Positions 1 through 9,359 are shown, counted from the stretch's first letter. The stretch is 64,000 nucleotides of DNA from Inquilinus sp. Marseille-Q2685 (GCF_916619195.1 NZ_CAKAKL010000012.1:62001-126000); one strand, 5' to 3'. Notes: generated by a model not told the origin, from the letters alone. Made by a program: numbers and translations.

Positions 1-1
1 G

Positions 2-1114
2 AGCGCCGCGATCGAGCCGCGCCAGCACGCGGCCTGCGCGGCGGAGGGGCTGGGAGGGCTGATCGCCTCCTTCGGCCTCGCCCTGTTCGACCGCGCCGTG
101 ATCGACGCGCTGTGCCGGATCGATGGGATCGACGCGGTCACGGCGGTGCGGGCCAACCGGATCGGGCTGACCGCCGCCACCGCGCCGGACCTCGGCGATT
201 TCGATCTGGACCGGTTCCTGGCCGGGCTGTCGCCGGCCGACCACATCCACGCCCGGCACACGGTCGGCCTGGCCGACCCGATCACCACCGCCGAGATCGC
301 CGATCGGCTCGACGACGGGCTGCCGCAGAGCCTGGAGCAGGCGATCGCCGCCTATCGCCACACCCATTTCAAGCTGAAGCTGAGCGGCAAGGCCGATTCC
401 GACCTGGACCGGCTGCGCCGGATCGCCGCCGTGCTGGAGCGGCTGCCGGACTATCGCGTCACCCTGGACGGCAACGAGACCTTCGCCGAGGCCGGGCCGG
501 TCGCCGAGTTCTGGGACCGCCTCAAGGCCGATCCCGCCCTGGCCCGGCTGCGATCCGCGGTGCTGTTCCTGGAGCAGCCGATCGCCCGCGCCCGGGCGCT
601 GGCCGAGCCGATCCACGCTTTGGCCGAGCGCATACCGGTCGAGATCGACGAATCGGATGCCGAGATCGGCGTGTTCCCGCGCGCCCGCGCCCTGGGCTAT
701 CGCGGCGTGTCGTCGAAATCCTGCAAGGGGTTCTACCGGTCGCTGCTGAACCGGGCCCGGATCGCCAAGTGGAGCGCCGAGGACGGCGGCCGCTACTTCC
801 TGTCGGCCGAGGATCTGACCACCCAGGGCGGCGTCGCCCTGCAGCAGGACCTGGTGCTGGCGGCGCTGGGCGGCACCGGCCATGTCGAGCGCAACGGCCA
901 CCACTATGTCGACGGCATGGCCGGCGCCCCGGCGGCGGAGCAGCGCGCCTTCCTGGCCGCCCACCCCGACCTCTACGCCGACGCCGGCGGCCGCGCGCGC
1001 CTCGCCATCCGCGACGGACGCCTGGCCATCGGCTCGGTGCTGGCCGCGCGCGGGCTGGGCACGGCCCTCACCCCCGACTGGTCGGCCATGGCCGACGGAT
1101 TCCTGGAGACCTGA
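2..1114 (+). CDS. Enolase-superfamily (mandelate racemase-like) enzyme, truncated at the window edge
   Basis: The frame is open from the first bases of the window, so the real start lies upstream and most of the N-terminal capping domain is missing. The superfamily's catalytic set is readable in order: a KxK pair (KLKLSGK, near 371-391), DGNE (467), LEQP (572 for the Glu), DES (647) and SSKSCKG (lysines at 716 and 725). In this superfamily these acids bind Mg2+ and the lysines move a proton alpha to a carboxylate, as in sugar-acid dehydratases, epimerases and cycloisomerases. The stop lies 2 nt before the next gene, so the two are co-transcribed. The substrate cannot be told; a sugar acid fits the sugar-type neighbours. 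Confidence 0.8.
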   Translation, partial: SAAIEPRQHAACAAEGLGGLIASFGLALFDRAVIDALCRIDGIDAVTAVRANRIGLTAATAPDLGDFDLDRFLAGLSPADHIHARHTVGLADPITTAEIADRLDDGLPQSLEQAIAAYRHTHFKLKLSGKADSDLDRLRRIAAVLERLPDYRVTLDGNETFAEAGPVAEFWDRLKADPALARLRSAVLFLEQPIARARALAEPIHALAERIPVEIDESDAEIGVFPRARALGYRGVSSKSCKGFYRSLLNRARIAKWSAEDGGRYFLSAEDLTTQGGVALQQDLVLAALGGTGHVERNGHHYVDGMAGAPAAEQRAFLAAHPDLYADAGGRARLAIRDGRLAIGSVLAARGLGTALTPDWSAMADGFLET

Positions 1115-1116
1115 CC

Positions 1117-1944
1117 ATGGCCGAGGGCCTGTCCATCAACCTCGCCACCGTCCGCCAGCAATGGGACATGCGCCAGGCGGCCGAGGCCTGCCTGGGGCAC
1201 GGCATCACCGCCATCGCCCCCTGGCGCGACCAGGTGCAGAAGATCGGCCTGGCCGAGGCGGCGCGGATCGTGCGCGACAACGCCTTCCAGGTCACCGGCC
1301 TGTGCCGCGGCGGCATGTTCCCGGCCGGCGACCCGGAGGCGCGGAAGGCCGCGATCGACGACAATCTGCGCGCGGTGGACGAGGCGGCAGCGCTGGGCGC
1401 GGACTGCCTGGTGCTGGTGGTCGGCGGCCTGCCGCAGGGCTCGCGCGACATCGGCGCCGCGCGGCAGATGGTGGCCGACGGCATCGCCGCCATCCTGCCA
1501 CATGCCCGGGCCAGCGGCATCCCGCTGGCGATCGAGCCGCTGCACCCGATGTACGCGGCCGACCGCGCCTGCGTGAACACGCTGAAGCAGGCGCTGGACA
1601 TCTGCGACCTGCTGGGCGAGGGCATCGGCGTCGCCATCGACGTCTACCACGTCTGGTGGGACCCGGAGCTGATGCCGCAGATCGCCCGGGCCGGCGCCGA
1701 GGGGCGCATCCTGGCGCATCACATCTGCGACTGGCTGGTGCCGACCAGGGACCTGCTGCTGGACCGCGGCATGATGGGCGACGGGGTGATCGACCTGCGC
1801 GGCATCCGCGCCGCGATCGAGGCCGCCGGCTTCGCCGGCCCGCAGGAGGTCGAGATCTTCTCGGCCGAGACTTGGTGGAAGCGCCCGGGCGACGAGGTGC
1901 TGAAGACCTGCATCGAGCGGTATGAGACGCATTGCACGCTGTAA
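1117..1944 (+). CDS. Sugar phosphate isomerase/epimerase family protein (xylose isomerase-like TIM barrel)
   Basis: 275 residues, the usual length of the AP-endonuclease-2/xylose-isomerase-like TIM barrels (IolE/hydroxypyruvate-isomerase group). Metal-site features of the fold are visible: AIEPLHP in the middle (Glu and His), IDVYHVWW, then AHHICD and a C-terminal VEIFSAE with the final metal Glu. The ATG follows the upstream stop by two bases, showing translational coupling. Members isomerise or epimerise keto/aldo sugars or inositol derivatives in the cytoplasm. With the enolase-superfamily gene before it and the Gfo/Idh/MocA gene after it, it most likely belongs to a polyol or sugar-acid catabolic operon. 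Exact substrate unknown. Confidence 0.85.
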   Translation: MAEGLSINLATVRQQWDMRQAAEACLGHGITAIAPWRDQVQKIGLAEAARIVRDNAFQVTGLCRGGMFPAGDPEARKAAIDDNLRAVDEAAALGADCLVLVVGGLPQGSRDIGAARQMVADGIAAILPHARASGIPLAIEPLHPMYAADRACVNTLKQALDICDLLGEGIGVAIDVYHVWWDPELMPQIARAGAEGRILAHHICDWLVPTRDLLLDRGMMGDGVIDLRGIRAAIEAAGFAGPQEVEIFSAETWWKRPGDEVLKTCIERYETHCTL

Positions 1945-1976
1945 TGGGCACCGTGTAACGGGGTCTGGAGGCGGAA

Positions 1977-3200
1977 ATGGGCAAGACGAGGGTCGCGCTG
2001 GTCGGAACCGGCCATCGCGGCGCGGGGACCTGGGGGCGGGAGCTGCTGGCCCAGGTCGGCGACGTGGTCGAGATGGGGGGGCTGTGCGACCAGAACCCGC
2101 TGCGGCTGGAGCGGGCGCGGGCGGCGATCGGCGTCGACGCGCCGGCCTTCACCGATCTCGGCGCCATGCTGCGCGAGACCCGGCCGGACCGGCTGATGGT
2201 GTGCAGCCGCGACAGCGCCCATGACGAGCACATCGTCCAGGCGCTGGAGGCCGGGGTCGACGCCATCACCGAGAAGCCGATGACGACTACGGCGGAGAAG
2301 TGCCGCCGCATCCTCGACGCCGAGAAGCGCACCGGCCGGCGGGTCGACGTCACCTTCAACTATCGCTACGCCCCGACCTCGCAGCGGATCAAGCAGCTGC
2401 TGCTGGACGGCGCCATCGGCGAGGTCGTGTCGGTCGACTTCCACTGGTATCTCGACACCAAGCACGGCGCCGACTATTTCCGCCGCTGGCACGCCTATCG
2501 TGCCAATTCCGGCAGCCTGTTCGTGCACAAGGCCACCCACCATTTCGACCTGCTGAACTGGTATCTGGCGTCGGAGCCCGAGGAGGTGTTCGCCCGTGGC
2601 GAGCTGCGCCATTACGGCCGCAAGGGCCCGTTCCGCGGGCCGCGCTGCAAGACCTGCCTGCATGCCGGCGAATGCGACTTCCACTTCGACGTCTCGGCCG
2701 ATGCCTGGCTGACCATGCTGTACGAGGACCCGTCGCGCGAGGACGGCTATGTCCGCGACGCCTGCGTGTTCCGCGAGGACATCGACATCCCGGACACGAT
2801 GTCGGCGGCGCTGCGCTACCGGAACGGCGTCCAGGTCTCCTACTCGCTCAACACCTTCATGCCGATCGAGGGCCACCACCTGGCGTTCAACGGCACCAGG
2901 GGACGGATCGAGGTGCGGCAATACGAGCGGCAGGCCTGGACCGTGCCGCCGGCCGACGAGATCCTGCTGATGCGCAACTTCGGCGCGGTCGAGCACATCT
3001 GGGTGCCGCAGGAGGAAGGCGGCCATTGGGGCGGCGACCCCAAGATGCAGGCGATGCTGTTCCGCCCCGGCCTCCCGGACCCGCTGGGCCTGCGCGCCGA
3101 CGCCCGCGCCGGCGCCCTGGCGGTGCTGTGCGGCGTCGCGGCGCTGGAGAGCATCGACAGCGGCCGCAGCGTCGCGGTGGCGCCGCTGCTGCAGGGCTGA
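1977..3200 (+). CDS. Gfo/Idh/MocA family NAD(P)-dependent oxidoreductase
   Basis: 407 residues. A Rossmann fold opens the protein (VALVGTGHRGAG, residues 6-17), and the family EKP motif (ITEKPMTTT, about residue 100) and a GSLFVHKATHHFDLLNW segment, with the catalytic His region, follow. A cysteine cluster (CKTCLHAGEC, about residues 222-231) is an insertion seen in some sugar oxidoreductases of this family and might bind a metal. The ATG is preceded by ggaggcgg. It lies 32 nt behind the isomerase, in the same operon. Members oxidise hydroxyls of cyclitols, sugars or glycosides; the precise substrate cannot be predicted. Confidence 0.87.
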   Translation: MGKTRVALVGTGHRGAGTWGRELLAQVGDVVEMGGLCDQNPLRLERARAAIGVDAPAFTDLGAMLRETRPDRLMVCSRDSAHDEHIVQALEAGVDAITEKPMTTTAEKCRRILDAEKRTGRRVDVTFNYRYAPTSQRIKQLLLDGAIGEVVSVDFHWYLDTKHGADYFRRWHAYRANSGSLFVHKATHHFDLLNWYLASEPEEVFARGELRHYGRKGPFRGPRCKTCLHAGECDFHFDVSADAWLTMLYEDPSREDGYVRDACVFREDIDIPDTMSAALRYRNGVQVSYSLNTFMPIEGHHLAFNGTRGRIEVRQYERQAWTVPPADEILLMRNFGAVEHIWVPQEEGGHWGGDPKMQAMLFRPGLPDPLGLRADARAGALAVLCGVAALESIDSGRSVAVAPLLQG

Positions 3201-3302
3201 GTCCGCCGCCCCTTCCCGTCCGGCCGGATTTCCGCCACCTTGCCGGCCGAGTGGGAGGAAGCGGACAGTGACCGAATTCGACATCGGGCGGGAGGGGCGC
3301 GG

Positions 3303-4223
3303 ATGAGCCCGTCCGCCGACATCGCCGCGGCCAAGGCCTCCGGCAGCGCGCCGCTGCTGGGGCTGCTGCTGCTCTGCTCCTTCCTCTGGGCCACCGCCTA
3401 TCTGCTGATGAAGGTGCTGGGGACCGACATCGCCCCGGTGCCGCTGGCCGCCATCCGCGGGCTGATGGGCGGCGGCCTGCTGGCGCTGTGGCTGCTGGCC
3501 CGCGGCCAGAACATCCTGCCGCGCGGCCGGGAGTGGCGCGATTGGATCGTGCTGGGCATCCTGCAGGGCATCGTCCCGAACACGCTGACCGCCTATGCCC
3601 TGGCCGACACCGAGGCCGGGTTGGCGGCGCTGATCGCGGCGTCGAGCCCGCTGATGGTGGCGGTGCTGGCGCATCTGCTGTTCGCCGACCAGCGGCTGAC
3701 CGGCCGGCGCGCCGGCGGCGTGCTGGCCGGCTTCGCCGGCATGGCGATCCTGATCGGCCCCGCCGCGGTCGGCGACAGCGGGCTGTTCGGGCCGCTGGCG
3801 ATGCTGGCGACGGCCGCCAGCTACGCCGTCGGCGTGATCTATGTGCGCGGCATGCCGTCGCCGCAGCCGGTGCGGCTGGCGCTGGGCCAGCAGGTCTTCT
3901 CCGGCCTGCCGAGCATGGCCTGGGTGCTGGCCGTCACCGGCCCATCGGCCTTCGCCGCGGTGCCGGCGCACGGGCTGGAGCTGCTGGCCTTCGGCGTGTT
4001 CTCCACCGCCGTGCCGATCGCGCTGTACATGCAGATCCTGCGCCTGGCCGGGCCGACGCTGGGGTCGATGAACGCCTATCTCACCCCGGTCTGGACCGTG
4101 CTGCTGGGCGTGCTGGTGCTGCACGAGACGGTCGGCCCGCGCGAGATCGTCGGCGGCCTGGTGGTGCTGGGCGGGATCGCCATCGCCTCCTTCGCCAATC
4201 GTCGCCGAAGCGCCGCGGCCTGA
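3303..4223 (+). CDS. EamA/DMT-family transporter (probable exporter)
   Basis: 306 residues with about ten hydrophobic segments in two repeated halves, the pattern of EamA (DUF6) drug/metabolite exporters. The first segment begins at LLGLLLLCSFLWATAYLLMK and the last ends just before a short basic tail (RRRSAAA). The ATG at 3303 was chosen over an upstream in-frame one because gggaggggcgc sits directly before it and the upstream extension is polar and unlike the family. It is 102 nt after the oxidoreductase and may be read through from that operon. Substrates in this family are amino acids, sugars or metabolites, and no specific one can be named. Confidence 0.85.
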   Translation: MSPSADIAAAKASGSAPLLGLLLLCSFLWATAYLLMKVLGTDIAPVPLAAIRGLMGGGLLALWLLARGQNILPRGREWRDWIVLGILQGIVPNTLTAYALADTEAGLAALIAASSPLMVAVLAHLLFADQRLTGRRAGGVLAGFAGMAILIGPAAVGDSGLFGPLAMLATAASYAVGVIYVRGMPSPQPVRLALGQQVFSGLPSMAWVLAVTGPSAFAAVPAHGLELLAFGVFSTAVPIALYMQILRLAGPTLGSMNAYLTPVWTVLLGVLVLHETVGPREIVGGLVVLGGIAIASFANRRRSAAA

Positions 4224-4235
4224 GGCGCCGGCCGG

Positions 4236-5072
4236 TCACCCGGTGTCGGGTGCGTGAGGTTCGGGGGGCTCCTCGTAGTCGCCGGCGAAATCGACGCCGA
4301 GGGAGCGGCAGAGGCGGGCGGCGGCCCGGGCGGGCGGCTCGGTGTCGATCAGCTCTTCGGCATCGGGCTCCTGCAGCCGGGCGTCCATCCCGGCCTCGAG
4401 GCCGGGAGCCTTGGCGGGATCGATGGCCCCGAGCGTCCGCTTCATCAGCGCGTGCAGCCGGGCCCGGCGCCGCGCCCGGATCTCGCCCGGGCTGCCGGTC
4501 GGCGGCGGCGGATAGGGCGGACCCGACCAGTCGGCCGCCCGGCGGCGCCATTCGTCGGACAGGCCGAGGCCGCAGGCCAGGCCGGTGATCACCGCGCCCA
4601 CCGGCCGGTCCTCGATCCGGTCCTCCTCGTCCTCGTACAGCGCGTCGAGCCGCTCGTGCAGCATGCCGGTGCGATGGTCGGCCTCGTCGAGCTCCTCGAT
4701 CGACTGGGCGGGGTCCCAGATCAGGGCGTAGAGGGCCTCGGTGACATGGTTGCGCTGGCGGGCCCGGCGGGCGCGCCGGGCGGCCCTGTCGCGGGCGCAG
4801 AGGTCGGCGGCGGCGCGGGCGCGCTGCATGAGGGCCCGCTGCACCGTGCCGGCATGGCGGGCGAAGGCAAGGCCATGGTCCTTGGCCGCCGGGGGCTCGG
4901 CCCCGGGCGCTTCAGCCTCAGGCTGCTCGGCCTGGGCGATGGCCTTGGCGCCCTCCGCCTCGACCAGCCGCATGCCGATCTCGGCGATGCGCGTCAGCAT
5001 CCCGATCTGCTGCAGCGCGAGGCTGCGGCAATGCGCCTGGATGTCGAGATCGGAGTCCGTGCCTGCGTCCAT
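4236..5072 (-). CDS. Hypothetical protein, charged and alanine/arginine-rich
   Basis: About 278 residues from the start at 5072 (MDAGTDSDLDIQ); starts a few codons upstream (5084, 5105) are also possible. No recognised domain, signal peptide or membrane segment. The N-terminal third holds an Ala/Glu/Pro-rich linker, followed by an Arg/Ala-rich stretch (RAAADLCARDRAARRARRAR) that may form a basic helix. The C-terminal half has a conserved-looking acidic region. Codon use is like the neighbours', so it is probably a real gene. It converges on the EamA gene with 12 nt between the stops. Function unknown. Confidence 0.6.
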   Translation of the reverse strand: MDAGTDSDLDIQAHCRSLALQQIGMLTRIAEIGMRLVEAEGAKAIAQAEQPEAEAPGAEPPAAKDHGLAFARHAGTVQRALMQRARAAADLCARDRAARRARRARQRNHVTEALYALIWDPAQSIEELDEADHRTGMLHERLDALYEDEEDRIEDRPVGAVITGLACGLGLSDEWRRRAADWSGPPYPPPPTGSPGEIRARRRARLHALMKRTLGAIDPAKAPGLEAGMDARLQEPDAEELIDTEPPARAAARLCRSLGVDFAGDYEEPPEPHAPDTG

Positions 5073-5129
5073 GGAACGTATCATGAACGAAGTGCGAGCG
5101 GTCAAGCAATGAACATTGCGTTAACCATT

Positions 5130-5350
5130 CGCCGGCCCGGTGCGGCGGCGGGCCGGATCGCCGCCGGCAAGAGACGACCCGAGGGCGCCCCGATCCGGCA
5201 GGCGCCTCTGCATATAGGCCTGGGGGCTGCAGCCCATGTCGATCCGGAACGCTTAGGCGAAGGCGGATGCCGAGCCGTAGCCGAGCTCCATCGTCGCCTG
5301 CGTCACGCCCAGGCCGCCGCCCAGCAGCTCGACCGCCTTGAACAGCCGCA
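5130..5350 (-). pseudogene. Remnant of an AraC-family transcriptional regulator (C-terminal HTH)
   Basis: Reading the minus strand leftward from about 5350 gives an AraC-type DNA-binding end: LRLFKAVELL, then GVTQATMELGYGSASAFA, a TAA stop, then AFRIDMGCSPQAYMQRRL. The sequence around the stop matches the usual second HTH of AraC proteins (YxSxSAFxxAFRRxxGxxPxxYR), and CAA to TAA is a one-base change. No sensory domain or start could be read upstream (5350-5516). This is therefore a dead, 5'-deleted gene next to the damaged RTX gene. It accounts for most of the 5106-5516 stretch, in which I see no intact gene. Confidence 0.7.
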
Positions 5351-5516
5351 GACGCCGCCGTCGTCCGGCCCGGCCGGTTGGGACGGGCCGGGATCGGCCG
5401 ATCCGGCTGATCTGGTGCCGGCGCGCTCACGTGCTGGACGATCAACCGGCCCGGGAGCCGAGCCGATCCGAGAGGCCTGCAAAGCCGCGCTCCTGCAGGC
5501 CTGCGATGTCGGCCGG

Positions 5517-7503
5517 CTACAGGACGAAATCCGCCGCCGTCAGAGCGTGGTCGGCATAGACGGTGATGATCGAGTCCGGCGTCCTGTCGCCATCGGCGTC
5601 GAGATAGACGGCCTGGCGACCGTCACCGAACGCCACCACCCGCACTGACCCGCAACGCCGGTGAAGTTGCCGGTGCCGAAGGCGAAGGCGGTGTCGCCGT
5701 TGGCCGCATTGCCGTCGGCATCGATGCCGGACAGATCGATGCGGTCGCCGGCCGAGAAGTCCGCGATCGTGTCCTTGCCCGCCGCGGCCACGGTGCTGTC
5801 GGACAGGGCGGTGTAGACGAAGCTGTCGTTGCCGGCCCCGCCCTTCAGCATGTCGGCCCCGCCGCCGCCGTTGATCCGGTCGTCGCCGGCCATGCCCCAC
5901 AGCGTGCTGGCGCCGGCGTCGCCGATCAGCAGGTCGTCATGGGCCGAGCCCAGCAACTGCTCGACATTCACCAGGATGTCGCCGGCGACATCGCCGCCGG
6001 TGCCAATCCCGAGGGCGAGCGAGACCTGCACCGCCGTGGCCGAGCCGGCATAGCTGGCCGTGTCGATCCCGTCCCCGCCATTGATGACGTCGCCGCCGCC
6101 CGCCGCCTCGATGAAGTCGTTGCCGCCGCCGCCGTCGATCTGGTCGCCGCCCTCGCCGCCATAGATGGAATCGTTGCCATTCCCGCCGATGATGGTGTCG
6201 TTCCCGGTTCCGGCATCGATGGAATCATCGCCGGCGCCGCCCTGGAGGTTGTCGATGCCGTCCCCGCCGACGAGCCGGTCGTTGCCGTCGCCCCCTTCGA
6301 GCCGATCGTCGCCGGCCTCTCCCGACAGGGAATCATTCCCGCCATTGCCGACGAGGATATCGTTGCCGAGCTCACCGCCGATGATGTTGCGGACGTCGTT
6401 GCCGGTGAGCTGGTCGTCGAAGCTTGACCCGTAGAGATTCTCGATGCCGGTCAGCGTATCGCCCTGGGCATCGCCGCCCGAGGCGGTGCCGGCCAGCAGG
6501 TTCACGGTCACCGCCGCCGCCGAGCCCTGGTAATTGGCGAAGTCCGAGCCGTCGCCGCCATCGATCACGTCGGCCCCGCCCCCGCCGCGGAGCGTGTCGT
6601 CGCCCGCCCCGCCGGTGAGCGCATTCGCGCCGGCATCGCCGTACAGATGATCGTCGAAGCCGGAGCCGATGACGTTCTCGACTGTTGCCAGCGTGTCGCC
6701 CTGGGCGTCGCCGCCGGTGCCGGCACCGGCCGCCAGATCGACGGTGACCCCGGCGCCCGAGATCGAATAGTCGACGGTGTCGACGCCGGCATCGCCGGTC
6801 AGCTGGTCCGCCCCGGCACCTCCGGCCAGAACATCGTCGCCGCCGTGGCCGTTGAGGATATCGTCTCCGCTGCGGCCGGTCAGGCGGTTGGCGGCGGCAT
6901 CGCCGTGCAGCGCGTCGGCGAGGGCCGAGCCGATCAGGTTCTCGATCCCGGTCAGCGTGTCGCCGCCGGCCATCCCTGCCGAGACCTGGCCCCCTGCCAG
7001 CCGCAGATCGACCGTCACCCCCGCCTGGGAATCGGCGTAGCTGACCGTGTCCGTGCCGGCCCCGCCGTCCAGCGTCTCGGCGTTGGCGCCGGCGATGACG
7101 GTGTCGTCGCCGCCGCCGCCCTGCAGCGACACGGCATCGCCCATCGCATGGATGGTGTCGTCGAAGGCCGTGCCGCGGATCTCTTCGAAGCTGGTGCCGG
7201 CCGGCGTCCAGTAGACGGCGATGCGGACGCCGTCGGACTGCCGCAGGATGCTGCTGTAGCCGCCCAGGCTGTCGCTGTTGAAGATCAGGCCCTGGCCGAA
7301 GGCGGAATAGTCCAGAAGGTCGTAGCCGCCATAGGGGACATAGATGTTGCCGTTGCCGGCGCCGATGACGATGTCGTCCCCGCCGAGGCGAAGACGTAGT
7401 CCCCCGGGTTGTAGGTGATGTCGTTGTAGCCGGAGGGGGCAGTCCTGCCGTCTCCCGCGGCGTGAAAGAAGTCCTGCCCGTCCGTGCCCATCACGTCCGC
7501 CAT
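5517..7503 (-). pseudogene. RTX calcium-binding repeat protein, type I secreted, interrupted by two frameshifts
   Basis: The start at 7503 gives MADVMGTDGQDFFHAAGDGR; the frame breaks at a C4 run (G4 on the coding strand) at 7378-7381, continues in another frame from GDDIVIGAGNGNIYV, and breaks again near 5644-5650 before the true end VYADHALTAADFVL. Restoring one base at each site gives one 662-residue protein. It holds over a dozen GGxGxDxx calcium-binding nonapeptides and four longer modules (VTVDL...GGDAQGDTL...IENLxGSxxDDxL). A serralysin-like C-terminal segment (GKDTIADFSAGDRIDLSGID) and a hydrophobic last tripeptide FVL are typical of type I secretion signals. No enzymatic domain is seen. 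Either the gene is decaying or the sequence has two homopolymer errors. Confidence 0.8.
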
Positions 7504-7640
7504 CAAACGCTCCCTGAAAATGCTTAGGGTCGAGTCCGACCAAAACCCCGCCTTCATACGAGATTCGCAGGACCGCCGCATAGATCGAATTTGGCGATTT
7601 TCCGATGGATCTCCGCAATCCGGGCGTGCGGCCGGCGGTC

Positions 7641-8546
7641 CTATCCCGGGCTGCCCGGGCCGGCGCGCAGCACCTCGATGAAGGCGCGCAGCGCCGGGGG
7701 CATCTGCCGGCGGCCGGGATGGTAGAGGTAGAAGCCCGGGAAGCGCGGCGACCAGTCGCGCAGCACCCGCTGCAGCCGCCCGGCCTCGACATCGGCCTGC
7801 GCCTGGCAGTCGAGCAGATAGGCGATGCCGGCGCCGCCGAAGGCCGCCTGCAGCATCAGCGCGGTGTCGTTGACCACCAGCGGCCCGTCGACCGCCAGCG
7901 AGACCTCCTGCCCGCCCTTCTCGAACTCCCAGCGGTAGAGGTCGCCGCCGCCCGGCCAGCGGAAGCGCAGGCAGCGGTGGCGGTGCAGGTCGGCCGGCGT
8001 CTTCGGCACGCCATGCTCGGCGAAATAGTCCGGCGTCGCCACCGCCGCCAGCTCAAGCGCGCCGGTCAGCGGCACCGCCACCATGTCGCGCTCCAGCGTC
8101 TCGCCCAGCCGGATGCCGGCGTCGAAGCGGCCGGCGACGATGTCGGTGATGGTGTCGTCGACCACCACCTCGAGCTCGACGCCGGGATGGGCATGGTGGA
8201 ACCGGCCCAGAACCGGCCCGACGAAGAGGGCGGCGGCGAGGCGCGGCACGTTGATGCGCAGCCGGCCGGCCGGCGCGTCGCGGAAGCGGTTCACCTCCTC
8301 CACCGCCTGGTCGAACTCGGCGAAGAGCGGCCGCAGCCGGTCCAGCAGGCGCTCCCCCGCCTCGGTCGGGGTGACGCTGCGGGTGGTGCGGTTCAGCAGG
8401 CGCACGCCCAGCCGCCCCTCCAGCCCGCGCAGCGTCTGGCTGAGGGCCGAGGGCGAGACGCCGAGGCGCCTGGCGGCGCGGGAGAAGCTCGCCGCCTCCG
8501 CCACCGCGGCGAAGGCCTTCAGCTCGGCGAAGTCGCTGCCGCGCAT
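7641..8546 (-). CDS. LysR-family transcriptional regulator
   Basis: 301 residues. Winged HTH at residues 6-65 (FAELKAFAAVAEAASFSRAA, SPSALSQTLRGLE, LLNRTTRSVTPTEAG), followed by a periplasmic-binding-like effector domain with RLRINVPRLAAALF and VDDTITDIVAGRFDAGIRLGE, typical of the PecT/AaeR-like group that controls quinone and aromatic oxidoreductases. It diverges from the quinone reductase gene at 8643 over a 96-bp region carrying a T-N11-A box (8561-8575). By family precedent it activates or represses 8643-9931 and itself. Its inducer is unknown. Confidence 0.9.
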   Translation of the reverse strand: MRGSDFAELKAFAAVAEAASFSRAARRLGVSPSALSQTLRGLEGRLGVRLLNRTTRSVTPTEAGERLLDRLRPLFAEFDQAVEEVNRFRDAPAGRLRINVPRLAAALFVGPVLGRFHHAHPGVELEVVVDDTITDIVAGRFDAGIRLGETLERDMVAVPLTGALELAAVATPDYFAEHGVPKTPADLHRHRCLRFRWPGGGDLYRWEFEKGGQEVSLAVDGPLVVNDTALMLQAAFGGAGIAYLLDCQAQADVEAGRLQRVLRDWSPRFPGFYLYHPGRRQMPPALRAFIEVLRAGPGSPG

Positions 8547-8560
8547 TCTGCACCGTTTCC

Positions 8561-8575
8561 TTCAAGGCCATTGAA
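8561..8575. promoter_or_regulatory. Candidate LysR-type operator between divergent genes
   Basis: A perfect 15-bp dyad, TTCAA-ggcca-TTGAA, fits the T-N11-A consensus for LysR-type recognition sites. It lies 15 bp upstream of the LysR start and 68 bp upstream of the quinone reductase start. A second TTCAAGG half-element follows near 8593. Position and shape support an autoregulatory and activation site. Confidence 0.5.
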
Positions 8576-8642
8576 GATCATGGGCCATTCTCTTCAAGGA
8601 AGCGAGGCCGCATCCTCGGACCAGGACACCGAGGGGAGCGCC

Positions 8643-9359
8643 ATGAAGATCCTGATCGTCCACGCCCATCCCGAGCCGCGCAGCTTCAACGGCGCGCTGA
8701 CCGATGCCGCCCGGCGCTGCCTGCCCGAGGCCGGGCACGATCTCGTGGTCTCCGACCTCTATGCCATGGGCTGGGATCCGCGCTCCGGCCGCCACAACTT
8801 CACCGGCGCGCTGGACCCGGACACGTTCAGGCAGCAGCAGGAGGAGGCGCATGCCAGCGCCACCGGCGGCTTCGCCCCGGAGGTGCAGGCGGAACTGGAC
8901 AAGCTGGCCTGGTGCGACGCGTTGGTGTTCCAGTTCCCGCTGTGGTGGTTCGGGCTGCCGGCGATGCTGAAGGGCTGGGTCGACCGGGTCTTCGCCATGG
9001 GCGCGGTCTATGGCGGCGGGGTCTGGTACGACCGCGGCCGCTTCGCCGGGCGCCGGGCCATGCTGTCGCTGACCGTCGGCGGCCCGGCCTCGATGTACGG
9101 GCCAGACGGGCTGAACGGCGAGATCGGCCAGCTGCTGTACCCGATCCAGCACGGCATGCTGCGCTTCACCGGCTTCGACGTGTTGCCGCCCTTCATCGCC
9201 TGGCAGCCGGCCCGCATCGGCGAGGAAGGCCGGCGCGCGTCTCTGGAGCAGTACCGGCAGCGGCTGCTGACCCTGGCGACCACCGAGCCGCTGCGCTTCC
9301 CGAGCCTCGACGACTACGATCCCGAAACCTATGCGCTGAAGGCGGAGGCGGCGGCATGA
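8643..9359 (+). CDS. NAD(P)H dehydrogenase (quinone), flavodoxin-like fold
   Basis: 238 residues of the NQO1/MdaB/YheR type. The N-terminus ILIVHAHPEPRSFNGAL is the FMN/FAD phosphate-binding loop, FQFPLWWFGLPAMLKGWVDRVF (about residues 98-119) is the family signature over the isoalloxazine ring, and TVGGPASMYGPDGLNG closes the site. The enzyme reduces quinones by two electrons in the cytosol and limits oxidative stress. It is the first gene of a unit divergent from a LysR regulator, and its stop overlaps the next start (ATGA). Confidence 0.9.
   Translation: MKILIVHAHPEPRSFNGALTDAARRCLPEAGHDLVVSDLYAMGWDPRSGRHNFTGALDPDTFRQQQEEAHASATGGFAPEVQAELDKLAWCDALVFQFPLWWFGLPAMLKGWVDRVFAMGAVYGGGVWYDRGRFAGRRAMLSLTVGGPASMYGPDGLNGEIGQLLYPIQHGMLRFTGFDVLPPFIAWQPARIGEEGRRASLEQYRQRLLTLATTEPLRFPSLDDYDPETYALKAEAAA

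Noticed and set aside
5800-6900. Regular repeats that could look like a CRISPR or tandem DNA repeat array
   Set aside because: They are GGxGxDxx codons of the RTX protein; spacing and unit vary as coding repeats, and no conserved direct repeat with unique spacers exists.
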